Shown piece by piece: positions 1-10,937 of a DNA stretch of 64,000 nt; the stretch's first letter is position 1, and the number at the start of each line of letters is the position of its first letter. The notes beneath the pieces were generated by a model, which was not told where the DNA came from, ran no database searches, and was given only the letters and a program-made list of their open reading frames with translations. The DNA comes from Mycoplasmopsis pulmonis (GTDB taxonomy: Bacteria > Bacillota_I > Bacilli_A > Mycoplasmatales > Metamycoplasmataceae), in contig NZ_LR215008.1 in NCBI RefSeq assembly GCF_900660575.1, positions 496,001-560,000 on the forward strand, given 5' to 3'. The position numbers and the translations under genes were made by a program.

Positions 1-1895
1 GTTTCATCATTGATGATTTGTCCTCTTCTTCTTGAAAGATCACCAACAACATCTCCATAGTATTCTTTAGGGAAAACAACTGAAACATCCATAATAGGCT
101 CAAGTAAAACAGTTTTTATAAGATCTTTAGCTTTTGTTAGAGCCATAGAAGCTGCTATTTTATAAGCCATTTCAGAGGAGTCAACTTCATGGTAAGAACC
201 ATCAAATAAAGTAGCTTTTAAATCAATCATTGGATAACCGGCCAAAATCCCTGAAGCCATTTTTTCTTCAAGACCTTTTTGGATAGTTTTGATGTATTCT
301 TTAGGAATTTTTCCACCAACAATTTTGTCAACAAATTCAAAACCATTGTTTGGATTTGGTTCAAAAGTAATTCAAACATGTCCATATTGACCTTTACCAC
401 CAGATTGTTTGATGTATTTTCCTTCAACATCAGCTTTTGCTGTAATTGTTTCTCTATAAGAAACTTGAGGAGCTCCAACTTTAACTTGAACACCAAATTC
501 TCTTCTTAGTCTATCAACAATAATATCAAGGTGAAGCTCACCCATACCAGCTATAATGGTCTGTCCTGTTTCAGTGTCTGTAAAGGTTCTAAAAGTAGGA
601 TCTTCAGCTGCTAGTTTTTGTAGTCCTAGAGAAAGTTTTTCAGTAGCTGCTTTTGATTCAGGTTCAAGAGCCTGAGAAATAACTGGCTCTGGAAAAACCA
701 TTTTTTCTAAGATAATGTGTTTTGATTTATCACCAACAATGGTATCTCCTGTAGTGGTATCTTTTAGACCAACTGCAGCTGCTATATCACCTGTTCTAAC
801 TTCATCGATTTCTTCACGAGAGTTAGCATGCATTTGTAAAATTCTACCAATACGCTCTTTTTTATCTTTAGTTGTATTGTAAACATAGCTTCCTTTTGAT
901 AAAATTCCTGAATAAACTCTAAAGAATGTCAATGAACCAACAAAAGGATCATTCATAATTTTAAAAGCTAAAGCTGAAAAATCATTTTCATCACTAGCTG
1001 TAACTAAAACTTCTTTTTCTTGGAAATATCCTTTAATAGCAGGAACATCAAGTGGAGAAGGTAGATAATCAACAACTGCATCAATCATTGCTTTTACACC
1101 TTTGTTTTTAAAAGCAGTTCCACAAACAACTGGGAAAAACTCAGATGTTAAAGTAGCTTTTCTAATTGCTGATTTTAAAAGATCAACTGGAATTTCTTGC
1201 TCTTCTAAAGCAAGCATCATAACTTCATCATCAAAAGATGATACAGCTTCAATTAATTTACTTCTTTCAATTTGTGCAGCTTCTAAATATTCAGCTGGAA
1301 TTTCAATTTCTTTACCATTTTCTTCAGGTTTTCCATCAAATTCTCAAGCTTTCATTTCAACTAAATCAATGTGTCCGCGATAATCAGATTCACTACCCAT
1401 ATTAAGTTGGATAGCAACTGCATTTCCGTTTAATCTTGTTTTAACACTTTTGATTGACTCTTCTAAATTAGCTCCTGCTTTGTCCATTTTGTTAACAAAA
1501 ACAATTCTCGGAACTTTGTAGTTAGTAGCTTGTCTTCAAACAGTTTCAGTTTGAGGCTCAACTCCTGATTGAGCATCTAAAACAGCAACCGCTCCATCAA
1601 GAACTCTTAGTGATCTTTCAACTTCGACTGTAAAGTCAACGTGTCCTGGGGTATCTATAATATTAATTCTTTTACCTCTTCAAAAAGCTGTTGTAGCAGC
1701 TGAGGTTATTGTAATTCCACGCTCTTTTTCTTGAGCCATAAAATCCATTTGTGAACCTCCATCATGAGTTTCACCTATTTTATGGATTTTACCTGTGTGG
1801 AACAAAATTCTTTCTGTAGTTGTGGTTTTACCAGCATCAATATGAGCCATAATACCGATGTTTCGATAGTCTTTTAAATCGTATTCTCTACTCAT
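1..1895 (-). CDS. fusA: Elongation factor G (3' end beyond window)
   Basis: GTPase that drives ribosome translocation and, with RRF, ribosome recycling. The N-terminus carries the P-loop [13 protein letters not shown] (about residues 17-29), then switch regions ([11 protein letters not shown]) and the G3/G4 motifs DTPGHVDF and NKMDKAG. About 631 codons are present against a usual ~695, so the end of domain V lies outside the window. In-frame TGA codons stand for conserved Trp. The start at 1895 (MSREYD) is preferred over an upstream in-frame GTG at 1904 because an AGGTGA SD lies about 5 nt before it. That SD overlaps the last codons of rpsG, which ends 3 nt upstream, so the two genes are probably translationally coupled. 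Confidence 0.97.
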
Positions 1896-1897
1896 AA

Positions 1898-2368
<471 letters not shown>

Positions 2369-2424
2369 ATTTTTCCTTTCTTCAAAATTTTTTAATAAGT
2401 TTTTAAATTTAATAATTTACTAAA

Positions 2425-2838
2425 TTATTTTTTAGCTTTTTTTGCACCATAACGGCTTCGAGCTTGGTTTCTTTTATTAACACCAGCTGCATCTTGAGTA
2501 CCACGGATAATTGAATATCTAACCCCAGGTAAATCCTTTACTGAAGCACCTTTAATTAATACAACAGAGTGCTCTTGTAAGTTGTGACCCTCTCCTGGAA
2601 TATAAGCTGTTACTTCCATTCCATTTGAAAGTTTAACCCTTGCATATTTTCTTAGAGCTGAGTTAGGTTTTTTAGGTGTCATTGTTGCAACCCTTGTACA
2701 TACACCTCTTTTAAAAGGTGCTGAAAGTTTTTTATACTTTTTGTGTAAAGAATTGTAACTTTGATTTAAAGCAGGAGATTTAGTTTTTGAAGCTTTTCTC
2801 TTTCTTCCCTTAGTAACTAATTGGTTAATTGTTGGCAT
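2425..2838 (-). CDS. rpsL: 30S ribosomal protein S12
   Basis: Decoding-centre protein that contacts helices 18, 27 and 44 of 16S rRNA. 137 aa. The conserved [17 protein letters not shown] and the [17 protein letters not shown] loop are both present. It is the first gene of the str-type group rpsL-rpsG-fusA on the minus strand. The start is set by a GAAAGGAAATGA SD region directly upstream. The promoter must lie within the ~190-bp spacer shared with the divergent hsdS gene; no clear -35/-10 pair was recognised there. Confidence 0.97.
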   Translation of the reverse strand: MPTINQLVTKGRKRKASKTKSPALNQSYNSLHKKYKKLSAPFKRGVCTRVATMTPKKPNSALRKYARVKLSNGMEVTAYIPGEGHNLQEHSVVLIKGASVKDLPGVRYSIIRGTQDAAGVNKRNQARSRYGAKKAKK

Positions 2839-3020
2839 TCATTTCCTTTCTTTTTATATTTTGTAATTTAATATGATTTTGCTCCAAATATGCTTTTTAC
2901 AATATTTGCATATAATTTATAGCTTCATATAACAACATATTCTAGTGTATCATAAAAAAATTTTTTATAAAATAAATAACATTAATTTATTTACTCTTTT
3001 TTTCTTAGTTTTAATTAAAA
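2839..3020. promoter_or_regulatory. Divergent spacer rpsL / hsd locus
   Basis: AT-rich spacer of about 180 bp between rpsL (minus) and the left hsdS copy (plus). It must hold the rpsL promoter. A TATAAT is present in plus orientation near 2930, but no matching -35 was found. No SD sequence lies in front of the hsdS ATG at 3034, which is preceded by an A-run and TTG. No gene recognised. Confidence 0.4.
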
Positions 3021-3043
3021 AAATTGTTCATTAATGACAATTT
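3021..3043. repeat. Near-palindromic site at the left hsd inversion boundary
   Basis: A 23-bp near-palindrome: AAATTG arms flank the perfect 10-bp palindrome TCATTAATGA, which spans the hsdS start codon. The right boundary (9790-9800) has the same core and the inner arm, but a different outer arm (AAAGG in place of AAATTG when read from outside). Such a dyad at the junction of inverted repeats is a plausible recombinase site. No recombinase gene is in this window. Confidence 0.5.
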
Positions 3044-3458
3044 ATAAACTTGGTGAAATAGCAAAAATAGTTGGAGGAAATTCTAAATTTACAGAAAAAT
3101 ATATTTTAAATAATCAAGGAATTTATTCTGTTATATCTTCAAAAACATCAAACAATGGAATATATGGTTGTATCAATACTTTTCAATATGAAAAAGGTAT
3201 CACTATTTCAAAGGATGGTGTATATGCTGGAACAATTTTCTATCAAGAAAAACCATTTTCAATAACTTCTCATGCATTTTATCTAGAAATTACAAATAAA
3301 AATGTGTTAGAAAAATACCTTTTTTACTTTTTAAAAAACAAACAAGAACATATTCAAAGTATTACATATGGTAGTACAAGAGATAGTTTAACAAAGACTG
3401 ATTTTTCTGATTTTGTTGTATCTATTCCTTCTTTAGAAACTCAAAGTGCAATAATTAA
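3026..3458 (+). repeat. Left copy of ~433-bp hsd inverted repeat
   Basis: The sequence from GTTCATTAATG through the first target-recognition domain of hsdS is repeated in inverted orientation at 9368-9800. No mismatch was noticed. Identity stops just after codon 141, where the left copy has G and the right copy A. The repeat covers the hsdS start codon and TRD1, so inversion exchanges whole hsdS genes relative to the outer flanks without altering TRD1. Confidence 0.8.
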
Positions 3459-4230
3459 GATTATTGAACCTAAAGAAGATTTATTTTTTAGGCATAAAAA
3501 TCTTGTAAGAATTGATAGTGAAGAAAATACAAAAAAAGATTTAAGTATATTAATTAAAATTATTGAACCTTTAGAAAAACAAATAAATGCATTTGATGAA
3601 TTGATTTTGAGTGAGCAAAAAAGTCTTCAACATTATTTGAATTATTTTTTTGGAAAATTCTATCAAATTGAACCTTCATTGTTTCATGATTATAAACTCG
3701 AAAAGATTGCAAAAATAAGAAGAGGTAAGATAATAAATTCATTTGACCTAAAAGAAAATCCTGGAGATTATCCTGTAATTTCATCAAATACAAAAAATAA
3801 TGGAATTTTTGGTTATTTAAATTCCTATATGTATGATGGTGAGTATATAACTATAAGTGCAGATGGTGCATATGCTGGAACTGTGTTTTTGAATAATGGA
3901 AAATTTTCTATAACTAATGTGTGTTTCATTTTGTTGCTAAATGACAAAGTAAACCTTCTTACAAAATTTCTCTTTTATTATTTGAAAAAGAATGAAAATA
4001 TCATACAAAAAAAATCAATAGTAGGTTCTTCAAGACCATCAGTTAGAGAATATGCTCTCTCAGAAATAGCTATCAAAATACCTTCTCTAGAAATCCAAAG
4101 TGCAATATTAGGTATTATTGAACCATTGCATAAAAAAATTAATCTTTTAAAACAAAAGAAAAAATTGCTTGAAAAAAGATTTGTATATTATCAAAATCAC
4201 TTAATCAAGGAGAAAATCAAAGATGAGTAG
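3034..4230 (+). CDS. hsdS: Type I restriction specificity subunit, left copy
   Basis: DNA-recognition subunit that binds HsdM and HsdR and reads a bipartite target. 398 aa with two target-recognition domains (TRDs). TRD1 runs from about residue 1 to 140 and is identical to that of the other hsdS. TRD2 covers about 215-355. The conserved helices follow each TRD (KIIEPLEKQINAFDELI in the centre, IIEPLHKKINLLKQKK at the end). A 33-residue segment in the central spacer (about residues 147-179), bounded by a repeated KIIEP, is absent from the other copy. The start has no SD sequence. The 3' end overlaps hsdR by 8 nt. In the present orientation this gene probably lacks the outside promoter and SD that serve the other end. 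Confidence 0.93.
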   Translation: MTIYKLGEIAKIVGGNSKFTEKYILNNQGIYSVISSKTSNNGIYGCINTFQYEKGITISKDGVYAGTIFYQEKPFSITSHAFYLEITNKNVLEKYLFYFLKNKQEHIQSITYGSTRDSLTKTDFSDFVVSIPSLETQSAIIKIIEPKEDLFFRHKNLVRIDSEENTKKDLSILIKIIEPLEKQINAFDELILSEQKSLQHYLNYFFGKFYQIEPSLFHDYKLEKIAKIRRGKIINSFDLKENPGDYPVISSNTKNNGIFGYLNSYMYDGEYITISADGAYAGTVFLNNGKFSITNVCFILLLNDKVNLLTKFLFYYLKKNENIIQKKSIVGSSRPSVREYALSEIAIKIPSLEIQSAILGIIEPLHKKINLLKQKKKLLEKRFVYYQNHLIKEKIKDE

Positions 4231-7183
4231 AAATGAACTTCTTTATGAAAAAGAATTTGTAGATGACTTGGTTAAAAATCAAAAATATGTAAAATTAGAT
4301 ATTAAAAATGAAGAGAAAATATTTGAATTAATTTTGGAAAATATAAGTAGACTCAATAACATAGAATTAACTGAACAAAATATTTTGGATATAAGAAGAG
4401 AATTACTTTCAAACAATTCTGCATCTTCTTATCGATTTGCTCAGTATTTATGAGGTTTTGATACTGTTAAAATTTATAAAAATGATGGTCCAAAAAAAAT
4501 ACGCCTAAAGTTCGTTGATTGAGAAAATTGAGCTAATAATGAATTCTATGTTTTGCAACAATTTCCTACAAGAGATGCAAAAAACAACATGGGTAAAAGA
4601 TTTGATTCGCTGATCTTAATCAATGGATTTCCCTTAATACTTTTTGAATTTAAAGACAAAAGTGAAAATATTAATAAAGCAATAAATCAAATAGATGAAT
4701 CATATAGAGGTAGTGTTTTAAATAAAGGTATTTTTAGATTTATTCAAATTTTGATAGGTTCAAATTTTGAAGAAGTTAAGTTTCTAGCAAATAACAAAAG
4801 AACAAATAATAATAAGATTCTTTCATTCAAATGAACTTCCGAAAATGGTGGTTCTTCAAAAGAGCTCATAAAAGATTTTTTAAACAAAAATGCTTTAGAA
4901 GAATATCTAAAAAATTATGTAGTTTTTCAAAGATCAAAAGATGATGAAAAAATTATTTTACTTAGACCATATCAACAAAGGGCAATCAAAAAAGCAATTA
5001 ACTTTGTTGAAAAACAACTAAAAACTAATTTAGATGCTAAGCATAATTTAAACAATGCATATATATGGCATACAACAGGAAGTGGTAAAACTTTAACTTC
5101 ATATAAAATAGCTGAAATATTATCTAAAAATAGTGATATTGATCATGTTGTTTTTTTAGTTGATCGTAATGATTTAAATGATCAAACATCTCAAACATTT
5201 CAAAAACTTATGTCAAGTTCTAAAAATGAAAAAATTGATTTTTTAAATCAAGACACTTCAAAGGACTTATATGAGATTTTTCTTAAAAAAGAAAAATTAA
5301 TTATAACTACTATTCAGAAATTAAATAATGTTTTATCTTCTTATAAAAATGAAAAAATTGAATTTTTAACTAATAAAAAATTTGTTTTTATTATTGATGA
5401 GTGTCATCGTTCTAATGCTGGGTTAATGGGAAAAAGAATTAAAGATTATTTGAATAATAGCATCATTATAGGTTTTTCAGGAACTCCAATATTTGAAGAA
5501 AATAATGATAGAGAAACTCAAAAAATCTTCGGAAATGAAATTGACTCATATAACATGAAAGATGCAATTTTAGATAAAAATGTTCTTGGATTTAAAGTAG
5601 TTAATTACTACCAAGAAACACCAATTTTTCGAGAAAATAACAATTCTAATCTAGGAAAAATTAAGTCAATAATTAGTGTTATCAAAAGCAAACATTTAGA
5701 TTTTACAAATAATAGAAACTACAATTCAATAATAGCTTTTGATACAATCCAAGATGCCTTGACTTTCTATGATGAATTTTATAAAATGGATGTTGGCGAT
5801 ATTTTTGCAACTCCAATATTTAGTAGCTATTCAAATGAAGAAAAAAATGAAAAGTTTTTCAATTTAAAAGAACATAAAGAAAAAATTTTAAAAAGATATG
5901 AAGAAAAATTTAATACTTCCTTTAAAGTTGAAGATTTTGACAAATATGTCAATGATGTTCAATGACGTTTTAAAGAATATAATAGTGAAAATAATAGCAT
6001 TGATATAGTTATTGTAGTCGATATGTTATTAACAGGTTTTGACTCACCAAGAACCAACACTTTATATATAAACAAAGAATTAAAAAATCATAATTTAATT
6101 CAAGCTTTTTCTAGAACAAATAGATTAAGTGATTATTTAAAAAAGCGTGGAATAATTGTTAATTTTTCTCTTGAAGAACAATCAATCAATGATGCTTTTA
6201 AAATATATGCAAATAGTAGTGATAAAGAAATACAACAACTTGTTTATGGAGAAAAATATGAACAGGTAGTTGAAGATTTTATTAATTTTTGAAATAGTTT
6301 AAAAATCTCTTTTTCTAATATTTATGATGAGAAAAATAATGAGATTTTTAGAAATATTTCTTTAGAAAATAAGAAAAAATATTTAAAAAATCTTAGTCAA
6401 GTTTCAAATATTTTTTCTTCATTAAAAACTTTTAAAGAATATGGAAAAAATGAAAAAATTTCAGATTTTTCTTTGGAACAATTAAATCAATATCAAAAAT
6501 GAGCAAATGAGATCAAAAAAAATTTATCTACTAATGAAAAAGAAAAAATAAGTTATGAAGTTTTAAACTCAATTGATATTAGCAATATTAAATTTGCTTA
6601 TAAAGAAATGATAATTGATGAAATATATTTGGAAAATTTATTATTCTTTAATAAAAAAATTAGTAAATACCCAAATAATAGATTAACTTATGAAGATACA
6701 TTAAGTGAAATAGATAAACATATTCAATTGATAAAAAATAATTACAATCAAGGAAAAATTAATCAAAAAGAATATGAAATATTCTTACTTTTAGTACAAA
6801 AATGAAAAAATGAAATAAAAAACTTTTTTATCAAAAAAGATAAATCCTTAGATGAAAAAGAATTTATAGATTATGGAAAAAGGATTTTGAAAAGTGTTTT
6901 TCAAAAAGTTAAAAACCAAATAGAAGCCATGTGACTTGAAAAAATTCTTAAAGAATATCATGGAATTAATAATGATCAAATACGCAAAGATTGAAAAAAA
7001 AGAATAAACGATAAAGATCTAGATGATATTGAAAAATCTGAATTTATAAAAAAATGATCAAGAAGATCTAAAGAAGTTGATAAGGATATTATTGATAAAT
7101 TGTCCATTGAATATAAAGAAAGCATTGAGGCCTTTTTAGACTTTGAAATAAAAATGAATAAAATTATAGAAAGCAAAATTTAA
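4223..7183 (+). CDS. hsdR: Type I restriction endonuclease/translocase subunit
   Basis: Motor and nuclease of the type I enzyme: ATP-dependent DNA translocation followed by cutting. 986 aa, normal for the family. The N-terminal PD-(D/E)XK nuclease shows FDSL and FEFK (about residue 141). The SF2 helicase core shows HTTGSGKT (about 282), VDRNDLNDQT, IIDECHRS (about 390) and GFSGTP, with later motifs LLTGFDSPR and QAFSRTNR. The frame is open throughout once TGA is read as Trp. An AGGAGAAAATC SD precedes the ATG and the start overlaps the hsdS stop. hsdM follows after 3 nt, so the three genes form one transcript. Intact, but expression depends on the orientation of the invertible segment. Confidence 0.96.
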
Positions 7184-7186
7184 AGT

Positions 7187-8749
7187 ATGTCAAATAGTAA
7201 AGAATTAATAGCAGTAGTTAAAAAAATCTGTGATCAATTAAGATCAAAAATGGAAGTAACTGAATATAGAGATTACATAATGGGTTTTTTGTTTTTCAAA
7301 TATCTTTCAGAACAATCTGAAAAAAACTTTGAAGAGTTTAAAGAAAGAGTTGATTATATTAAATATTCTGAATTTGATGAAAATCATGAACAGTTTAAAA
7401 AAATCAAGGAAATAATTATTCAAAATGATGATGATTTTTTTCTAGCTTATAAATATAGTTTTCAAAATGTTGTAGATATGATGAATCAAGGAAAAAATGT
7501 TATCCCCACAATTGAAGAATCTTTTAATAAAATTGAAAGTATTAACAGTGAATTAGATGATGAAAAAAAAGAGTTTTTTAAAGACCTTTTTACAAATATA
7601 GATTTTATTAATAAAAATCTAGGAAACATTGATGAAGAAAAAGAAAAAACAATTCAACTTATTATTAAAGAAATAAATACTTTGAATTTATCAATGGATG
7701 AAGTAGACCACTTTGGTAATACATATGAATATTTATTATCGGAATTTGCTAGTGACACTGGTAAAAAAGCAGGAGAGTTTTATACTCCTAGTAAAGTTGC
7801 TGAACTTCTTGTAAAAATAGTATCTCATGGAAAAAATAAAATTAATAAAGCCTATGATCCAGCTTGTGGTTCTGGTTCTTTGTTAATAAAACTAGCTAAT
7901 AAAGTGGGAAAATATAACAAAATTTATGGTCAGGAAGTTAAAACAGCAACATATAATCTTGCAAGAATGAATTTCATATTAAGAGGAGTACCTTTTTCTA
8001 AATTAGATCTTAGATCAGGAGATACTCTTATCAATCCATTACATATTGAAGAAGAAGGCTCGTTTGATTGTATAGTGGCCAATCCTCCTTTTAGCCAAAA
8101 ATGAAATCCAACTCAAGAACTATCCAAGGATAGAAGATATAATCCCTATCCATCTTTGGCACCAAAAAGTTATGCAGATTTTGCTTTTCTTCAACACATG
8201 CTTTTTCATGTAAATAAAGACAATGGAATTATTGCATCTGTTTTTTCACTAGGTATATTAAGTCGTAAAAATCCTAAAGCCGAAGAGGATATAAGAAAAT
8301 ACATTGTTGATGAAAATTACATTGATACTATTATTTTCCTTCCGCCAAACCTTTTTTATAATACAAGTATTGAAAGTTGTATTATTGTAGCTAGAAAAAA
8401 CAAGCCTAGAAATGACAAGAGAATTTTCATGATTAATGCAACTAAAGAATTCCAAAATGCCAAAAGACAAAATACTCTATCAGAAGAAAACATTAATAGA
8501 ATTTTTAGTGCTTGAAAAGAAAAAAGAGAAGAAGAAAATTTCTCTAAATATATATCTTATGAAGACATTGTTAAAAATGAATATTCATTATCTATGAGAT
8601 TTTATGATCTAGATAATTTTGATGAAGAAAGTGAAGATATTGACATTGATTTTGTTGAAAGTGAAATTGTAAAAATCAATGAAGAATTGCTTAAATATGA
8701 AAATGAGTTTAAAAAAAATCTAAATGAATTTTTAAATAAGAAAAATTAA
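7187..8749 (+). CDS. hsdM: Type I restriction modification methylase
   Basis: N6-adenine DNA methyltransferase of the type I enzyme; it also forms the M2S core. 520 aa. The helical N-terminal domain (RDYIMGFLFFKYLSE) is followed by the sentence SDTGKKAGEFYTPSKVAEL, SAM motif I DPACGSGSLLIKL (about residue 224) and catalytic motif ANPPFSQK (about 299). One frame with TGA as Trp. The start lies 3 nt after hsdR with only a weak purine stretch as SD, so translation is probably coupled. The 3' end faces the convergent second hsdS, leaving a 50-bp gap. Confidence 0.96.
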
Positions 8750-8799
8750 TTCTAAATACAAATGATTCATAAAACAACTTTTTTTAAAAGACTTTAAAC

Positions 8800-9792
8800 C
8801 TAATGAAAGTGTTCATTAATACCTAATATTGCACTTTGGGTTTTAAGAGTAGGAAGATCAACCTTAATTTTAACAATATCTCTAGGATATATATGCTTAA
8901 TAACGCTGCCACTAAAAACTTGTTTTATATTTTTTTCCTTGCTTCTTAGTAAATAAAATAAATATTTTTCTAAAATCATATTTTCAACAGGTTGAATCAA
9001 CATGGCAGATGCATTTATCGAAAAACAGTTACTTTGATAGAATATGTTTCCAACTGAGCCATCTTTTGAAATAGTGATACCTTTTTCATAGTCAAATGTA
9101 TTTATATAACCATAAACTCCATTATTAAAAGATGAGCTAGAAATTACTGGATACACACCCTCATTTTTTTCTATGTAACTTTTTGTAAATTTAGGATTTC
9201 CTGAAACTATTTTTGTAATATCTCCAAGTTTATAATTTTTGAAAATTGAAGGATTAATTGATGCAAGTTTATTTAAAAAATAATTTAAATAATGTTGGAG
9301 ACTTTTTTGCTCACTGAAAATCAATTCATCAAATGCATTTATTTGTTTTTCTAAAGGTTCAATAATTTTAATTATTGCACTTTGAGTTTCTAAAGAAGGA
9401 ATAGATACAACAAAATCAGAAAAATCAGTCTTTGTTAAACTATCTCTTGTACTACCATATGTAATACTTTGAATATGTTCTTGTTTGTTTTTTAAAAAGT
9501 AAAAAAGGTATTTTTCTAACACATTTTTATTTGTAATTTCTAGATAAAATGCATGAGAAGTTATTGAAAATGGTTTTTCTTGATAGAAAATTGTTCCAGC
9601 ATATACACCATCCTTTGAAATAGTGATACCTTTTTCATATTGAAAAGTATTGATACAACCATATATTCCATTGTTTGATGTTTTTGAAGATATAACAGAA
9701 TAAATTCCTTGATTATTTAAAATATATTTTTCTGTAAATTTAGAATTTCCTCCAACTATTTTTGCTATTTCACCAAGTTTATAAATTGTCAT
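8800..9792 (-). CDS. hsdS: Type I restriction specificity subunit, right copy, C-terminally short
   Basis: Second S subunit gene, inverted relative to hsdR and hsdM. 330 aa. TRD1 is identical to the left copy. The central helix lacks the 33-residue insert. TRD2 is different (about residues 180-320) and contains a stretch resembling TRD1. The protein stops at SAILGINEHFH, so the C-terminal conserved helices (about 35 residues in the other copy) are missing. The start at 9792 has a good SD (AGAAAGG, 7 nt spacing) and a promoter at 9827-9854, both outside the invertible repeat. In the present orientation this is probably the only hsd gene with its own expression signals. Whether the short S protein can dock with HsdM is uncertain. 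Confidence 0.9.
   Translation of the reverse strand: MTIYKLGEIAKIVGGNSKFTEKYILNNQGIYSVISSKTSNNGIYGCINTFQYEKGITISKDGVYAGTIFYQEKPFSITSHAFYLEITNKNVLEKYLFYFLKNKQEHIQSITYGSTRDSLTKTDFSDFVVSIPSLETQSAIIKIIEPLEKQINAFDELIFSEQKSLQHYLNYFLNKLASINPSIFKNYKLGDITKIVSGNPKFTKSYIEKNEGVYPVISSSSFNNGVYGYINTFDYEKGITISKDGSVGNIFYQSNCFSINASAMLIQPVENMILEKYLFYLLRSKEKNIKQVFSGSVIKHIYPRDIVKIKVDLPTLKTQSAILGINEHFH
8802..8817. repeat. Small dyad with hsd core motif at the truncated hsdS 3' end
   Basis: AATGAA-AGTG-TTCATT forms a perfect 6-bp inverted repeat exactly at the stop of the right hsdS. It runs into GTTCATTAAT (8811-8820), the same core that marks both inversion boundaries. This suggests the 3' end of this hsdS is itself a recombination scar or site. 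Confidence 0.45.
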
Positions 9793-9800
9793 TAATGAAC
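9368..9800 (-). repeat. Right copy of ~433-bp hsd inverted repeat
   Basis: Reverse complement of 3026-3458. It carries the start codon and TRD1 of the right hsdS. Outside it (from 9801) lie the SD and promoter that would be joined to hsdS-hsdR-hsdM after inversion. Confidence 0.8.
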
Positions 9801-9826
9801 CTTTCTTAATAATAAAAAATAAAGAT

Positions 9827-9854
9827 CTTATAAGCAAAAGTTACAAAAATTCAA
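9827..9854 (-). promoter_or_regulatory. Promoter reading into the right hsdS / invertible segment
   Basis: On the minus strand, -35 TTGAAT (9849-9854), a 16-nt spacer and -10 TATAAG (9827-9832) lie about 35 nt before the hsdS ATG. The AGAAAGG SD follows. Both sit outside the inverted repeat, so they would drive whichever operon is brought to this end by inversion. Confidence 0.6.
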
Positions 9855-9990
9855 CATTAACTTTGATGGTTTTAATGGAAAAATATTTAGTATTTTCAAA
9901 TAAAGTTATAAGAGCTTAAACATTTTATATTATAAACATGTAATCAAATTTACATAGTTAGATTTTTATACATAAAACAAGCTAATTGTA

Positions 9991-10034
9991 AAAAATAGAC
10001 AGCACTTTTTCTTTTTAAAGTCATGTCTATTTTT
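9991..10034 (-). terminator. Terminator of the membrane protein gene
   Basis: Perfect 11-bp stem (AAAAATAGACA at 9991-10001 with its complement at 10024-10034), followed on the minus strand by a T-run. It lies directly downstream of the gene at 10047. Confidence 0.7.
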
Positions 10035-10046
10035 GTAACTAAGTTT

Positions 10047-10874
10047 TTATTCAATTAAATTAACTTTAGAATTATCTTTTAAATTTTTTTTAAAGAATTT
10101 AAAATTACTTTCATATTTTAATTTAAATAATTTTACACATGCATATCCAAATCCTAGTGGTAGTAAAACAAAAATTATAAAAATTATTACAATCAAAAAT
10201 ACTCTTAGACCTAGATTATTAGCGGCTCCAGCTATATAAAGAGGTTTTTGATAATTGGCAAAACCATATACTACAACTGCAAAATATTTTATAGCTTTGG
10301 TCTTAGTATCATATGTGTAGTAATATTCATTATTTAAAGTTGAATAATACAAAATTAGAGTAAACAAAGAATAACCAAATAAATAAAGTGGTGAAGTCCA
10401 AAGAGTTTTTTTTGTAAAAACTACTTCTTTTCTATAAAAATATAGAGAAATATAAGCAAGCATCGGAACTATAAAATGAACCATAAAACTTCTAAATGCA
10501 TTATAAAAAGTACTTCAATTTGACTGTCATGCCAAAAGTATTCAATAAACAACAAAAGTAATTGTAATGTATATTATTCCAAAAGCTAAAAAGTTATTTG
10601 TTTTATTATTTTTTTTAACTGAATAAGCAATCAAGGCTAATGAAATAAATAAATTTGATTGAGTTGTAAAATAAAAAAAGTCATTAAAAAAGCCAAATAA
10701 TTTATACATTCCTGATTCTTGAGTGTCTTTGGTTGGAAAAAATCCTGTAATTAATATAAAAATTAAAATAGCTACAAAAGAAACAACACCAAATATTAAT
10801 GTCATTAAATCATTTCTACTAAGATTTTTATATACTTTTACACTCATATATTGAGTTAAATTGTTATTTTTCAT
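10047..10874 (-). CDS. Polytopic membrane protein, DUF1600/Pr6Pr-like
   Basis: 275 aa integral membrane protein of unknown function. About six or seven hydrophobic segments are visible, among them LIFGVVSFVAILIFILITGFF near the N-terminus and VFLIVIIFIIFVLLPLGFGYA near the C-terminus. The stretch YFTTQSNLFISLALIAY resembles the conserved F-T-x-Q-S-N motif of the Pr6Pr/DUF1600 membrane families of mycoplasmas; this family call is from memory of the motif. The start at 10874 follows AAGGTAAAATTTTGTCT. Several TGA Trp codons fall around 10485-10545. Monocistronic, with its own terminator, divergent from tRNA-Thr. Confidence 0.6.
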
Positions 10875-10937
10875 AGACAAAATTTTACCTTATTATTAAA
10901 ATAATTAACATTTGTGGTAAAGTACTTAATGAACGTT

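Noticed and set aside
1102..1383. Short plus-strand frames within fusA
   Set aside because: Shadows of a clearly coding minus-strand EF-G.
4223..7183. hsdR as a broken gene because many short frames appear
   Set aside because: All fragments are in one frame and are separated only by TGA, which is Trp in this code.
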